A stretch of 9,537 bases of DNA, taken from NCBI GenBank assembly GCA_003523055.1, contig DPHC01000002.1:111763-121299 (forward strand), in the 5' to 3' direction. The position numbers and the translations under genes are program-made. The stretch is from Dehalococcoidia bacterium. GTDB lineage: Bacteria > Chloroflexota > Dehalococcoidia > Lucifugimonadales > UBA3495. Shown in pieces: positions 7,088 to 9,537 of this stretch. The notes under the pieces were generated by a model. That model worked only from the letters and a program-made list of their open reading frames with translations. It was not told the origin of the DNA and made no database searches. Within the stretch, counting starts at the first letter, position 1, and each line of letters opens with the position of its first letter.

Positions 7088-7939
7088 ATGACAATAATAT
7101 TAGTAACTGACAGCGCATCAGACATCCCTCCCCAATTAGCTGAACAACACGGCATAAGAGTCATTCCACTTAATGTGATGATTAATGACAAAACTTTTAA
7201 AGATGGGATCGACATTCAAATTGACGAATTCAATAAATATATGTTTGAAGAAGATATCCTACCGAAAACCTCGCAACCTTCTCCTAGTGAATTTTTAAAT
7301 GTTTACCAAGAAATCATAAACCAAGGAGACTCCATAATATCCATTCATATATCTAGTAAAGTCAGTGGTACGCTTAATTCGGCCACCCAAGCCAAAGCAA
7401 TGGTAGGAACTCTACCTGAAAACCAATTCATAGAAATCATTGACACAAAACTAGCTTCTATTCCAGTGGCTTTGATAGCAGTAGAAGTAGCTAATTCCTT
7501 AAAAACAAATCCTGATTGGGACTTCAATGCCCAGGTTTCGGTCGCAAAAACTATTACCGACAAGACTTCCGTATATTTAGCTATAGACACTTTGGAATAC
7601 TTGGAGAAAGGAGGCAGAATTGGGAAAGCATCTGCCTTACTGGGTTCATTGCTCAGAATCAAACCGATATTAAGCATGTCCGATGGAGAGGTAGTACCGA
7701 TTTCCAAAAGTAGAAGTTTGTCGCAATCCATTCAACGGTTAACGGATATAGCTCAATCAGCGGGCCAACTACATGCAGTAGCAATCATATATAACACCAA
7801 CGATTCACTCCTTGATGAAATCGAAAATCCAATCTCCTTACAAAACCCAGACATTACAGTAATACGCGCTAGATTTGGTCCAGTGGTTGGAACATATGTA
7901 GGCCCTAATGCTGTTGGAATAGCGATGATTACTAAATAA
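7088..7939 (+). CDS. DegV-family fatty-acid-binding protein (FakB-like)
   Basis: DegV/FakB proteins hold a fatty acid in a buried tunnel and present its carboxylate to FakA for phosphorylation. The 283-residue length is typical. Visible signatures are VTDSASDIP (6-14), the TSQPSP carboxylate-binding segment (61-66, T61), SSKVSGTLNSA (89-99, S93), DTLEYLEKGGRIGKA (167-181) and SLLRIKPIL (187-195). Near the C-terminus, the usual GTHTGPGALG-type motif reads GTYVGPNAVG (268-277), so the normally conserved histidine that contacts the fatty-acid carboxylate is Tyr270. The ATG lies 3 nt after the FakA-like stop with a weak GAG six nt upstream, so translation is probably coupled. The adjacent DhaL partner supports a fatty acid kinase pair, although the ligand cannot be read from sequence. 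Confidence 0.92.
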   Translation: MTIILVTDSASDIPPQLAEQHGIRVIPLNVMINDKTFKDGIDIQIDEFNKYMFEEDILPKTSQPSPSEFLNVYQEIINQGDSIISIHISSKVSGTLNSATQAKAMVGTLPENQFIEIIDTKLASIPVALIAVEVANSLKTNPDWDFNAQVSVAKTITDKTSVYLAIDTLEYLEKGGRIGKASALLGSLLRIKPILSMSDGEVVPISKSRSLSQSIQRLTDIAQSAGQLHAVAIIYNTNDSLLDEIENPISLQNPDITVIRARFGPVVGTYVGPNAVGIAMITK

Positions 7940-7964
7940 ATAGTTATCACCACACGAGTCAACT

Positions 7965-9537
7965 ATGGAAAAAACTAAATTAAAACTCTTAGCAAGCATA
8001 CTCCAATTAGAAAGAGAGCAGAAGTTTAACGATCGATCTGTTATAGGTGGGGTTACGAAGTTTATTTCTTCCCAAGACCCGGATATAACTACTTACTTTT
8101 CAGAAAAATTTGGCCCATCTTCGGTGTCTCTACTTAAATTTGACTACTCCAACGCAACCACTCCAAAACGCAAGATCTGGATAGAACAGATCCATAAACA
8201 CATGGTTACAATGTCTCATGTGGCTGGCACTCATTCCATGGTTGTCAAACCTCGAGCAGACAAAAATTTGAAACATTCCATCCAAACAAAACCGTCGTTA
8301 TTTGGACCTATAACGGACATCAAGGGTATAGACGTAAAAACATCAGATAAGTTGTCCAAATTAGGTATAAGTAATGCCTGGGATATATTTTATAATTCTC
8401 CTAGATTTCACCTAGATTACAGCCATTTGGCCGCAATTTCTGAAATAGCTTCGAATCACCCAACCACGATAACCGGAATTGTAGCTTCATCGAAAACTTT
8501 GAGGCTAGGAGCCGGAGGGAAATTACTAGCAGGAGAAATTGTAGTTCAGGATCACAGTGGATCTGTCCGGTGCCTATGGTACGGGAATAGGTTTATTTCT
8601 AAAACATTAAAACCAAATACGTCAGTGACGATCAGTGGAACTCCAACGTATAATCAAAACAGATTGACGTTTTTAACACCGGAATATGAAATTGGTAATG
8701 GAGACCGCAACATCCATACCGGAAGGTTACTTCCAATTTACAGACTCACTGCAGGATTAACAGCAAAACGCTTAAGGACATTTACTTGGAATATCATACA
8801 ACAGTTCGAAAAACTTATGCCAACTCAACATCTTCCAACAAATTTTTATTCACAAAATAGTTTGTTTCCTTTGCCAAAAGCAGTAGCGCAATTTCATTTT
8901 CCTGACTCATTAGACAACTGGGAAGAAGCTAAGAAATCATTAGGATTCGAAGAATTACTTAGTTTGCAATTAGCCTTAAAAACAAAAACATCTATTTCTA
9001 AACCCCAAATGACATCTAACCCAATTACGGTCCCTAACCATTTCCTAAATTCTTTCTGTGAGTTACTACCATTTGCATTAACTGAATCTCAGCGAACTTC
9101 CATCCAAGAGATACTTGAAGATCTCCAAAATTCACTACATCCAATGAACAGGCTTTTACAAGGTGACGTTGGGAGCGGGAAAACTGTTGTAGTGACAGCA
9201 GCAATATTAGCTACCATGCAAAACGGATTCCAAGCCGCTCTAATGGTTCCAACTGAAATATTAGCAGAACAACATTTTTCAACGCTCCAGAGTCTGATTA
9301 AAACCGACATATCTATCAACGAAATGAAAGGCATAACCAGTGTGTTTTCGCCTCTATTAAATCGCTTTGTTACCATCGGACTTCTGACAGGGTCCACCAC
9401 CGCAGCAAACAAAAAAATTATTTATGCAGAAGCTGATTCAGGTAAATTAGACCTATTGATAGGCACCCACGCATTGATAAATCAGGACTTGAAATTCTCA
9501 AAACTAAATTTAGTCGTGACAGATGAACAACACCGGT
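7965..9537 (+). CDS. recG: RecG ATP-dependent DNA helicase, 3' end cut by window edge
   Basis: I translated this frame by hand: 524 residues run without a stop to the right edge. RecG remodels stalled replication forks and Holliday junctions. In order, it shows a roughly 110-residue N-terminal extension, a wedge-domain start around PITDIKGIDVKTSDKL (115-130), an OB-fold region (about 165-240) and PIYRLTAGLTAKRLRTF (257-273). LPKAVAQFHFP (303-313) and FEELLSLQLAL (328-338) follow, then the Q-motif region LPFALTESQR (368-377), Walker A GDVGSGKT (400-407), motif Ia VPTEILAEQH (428-437), LLTGSTTAANKK (473-484), IGTHALI (499-505) and the DEQH box (520-523), where the window ends. Helicase domain 2 lies outside. 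The wedge motif normally reading GVGPK is GIDVK here, and PRRY is PRFH, which is mildly divergent. The gene starts 25 nt after degV with only a weak GAG, and no terminator separates them. Confidence 0.96.
   Translation, partial: MEKTKLKLLASILQLEREQKFNDRSVIGGVTKFISSQDPDITTYFSEKFGPSSVSLLKFDYSNATTPKRKIWIEQIHKHMVTMSHVAGTHSMVVKPRADKNLKHSIQTKPSLFGPITDIKGIDVKTSDKLSKLGISNAWDIFYNSPRFHLDYSHLAAISEIASNHPTTITGIVASSKTLRLGAGGKLLAGEIVVQDHSGSVRCLWYGNRFISKTLKPNTSVTISGTPTYNQNRLTFLTPEYEIGNGDRNIHTGRLLPIYRLTAGLTAKRLRTFTWNIIQQFEKLMPTQHLPTNFYSQNSLFPLPKAVAQFHFPDSLDNWEEAKKSLGFEELLSLQLALKTKTSISKPQMTSNPITVPNHFLNSFCELLPFALTESQRTSIQEILEDLQNSLHPMNRLLQGDVGSGKTVVVTAAILATMQNGFQAALMVPTEILAEQHFSTLQSLIKTDISINEMKGITSVFSPLLNRFVTIGLLTGSTTAANKKIIYAEADSGKLDLLIGTHALINQDLKFSKLNLVVTDEQHR

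Noticed and set aside
9089..9412. Minus-strand open frame opposite the recG helicase domain
   Set aside because: The plus strand encodes the recG Q motif, Walker A and motif Ia here, so this is a shadow frame.
1..9537. CRISPR arrays, tRNA/rRNA genes, insertion sequences or defence genes
   Set aside because: Coding sequence fills almost all of the window with conserved housekeeping and cofactor genes. I saw no regularly spaced repeats, tRNA-like folds, transposase motifs or terminal inverted repeats.

Overview
The window (AT-rich, roughly 38-40% GC by eye) holds eight protein genes packed into two divergent transcription units, with short gaps or overlaps and no RNA gene, mobile element, CRISPR array or phage gene that I can see. 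Separate cofG and cofH genes beside a fatty-acid-kinase-like pair (DhaL/DegV) and recG, with AT-rich composition, suggest a bacterium, most plausibly a Chloroflexota member (marine SAR202/Dehalococcoidia type). That assignment is inference from gene content and has not been checked by a search.

Left unit (minus strand, read from about 5370 down to 1): ruvB (Holliday-junction branch-migration motor), a small NIPSNAP-family protein, then coenzyme F420 biosynthesis in the order cofG, cofH, cofD, cofC. The last four are coupled by an 8-nt gap (NIPSNAP to cofG), a 20-nt overlap (cofG/cofH, if the GTG start is used), a 4-nt ATGA overlap (cofH/cofD) and an 8-nt overlap (cofD/cofC). CofG and CofH together make the deazaflavin FO, CofC makes the activated phospho-acid (guanylylated), and CofD joins the two to give F420-0 or its dehydro form. 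cofC runs off the left edge. No cofE (glutamate ligase) is inside the window.

Right unit (plus strand, 5504 to the right edge): a FakA-like DhaL/DAK protein with a TTG start, a DegV/FakB-like fatty-acid-binding protein 3 nt downstream, and recG, which is cut by the right edge just after its DEQH box. FakA phosphorylates fatty acid held by FakB, feeding exogenous fatty acid into phospholipid. Both proteins here depart from the family at normally conserved sites.

The 201-nt region between the units (5303-5503) is very AT-rich and carries plausible divergent promoters and an 8-bp tandem repeat. I found no clear new multi-gene system. The points most worth a second look are the divergent Fak pair, the NIPSNAP gene placed directly before cofG, and the unresolved RuvB start.
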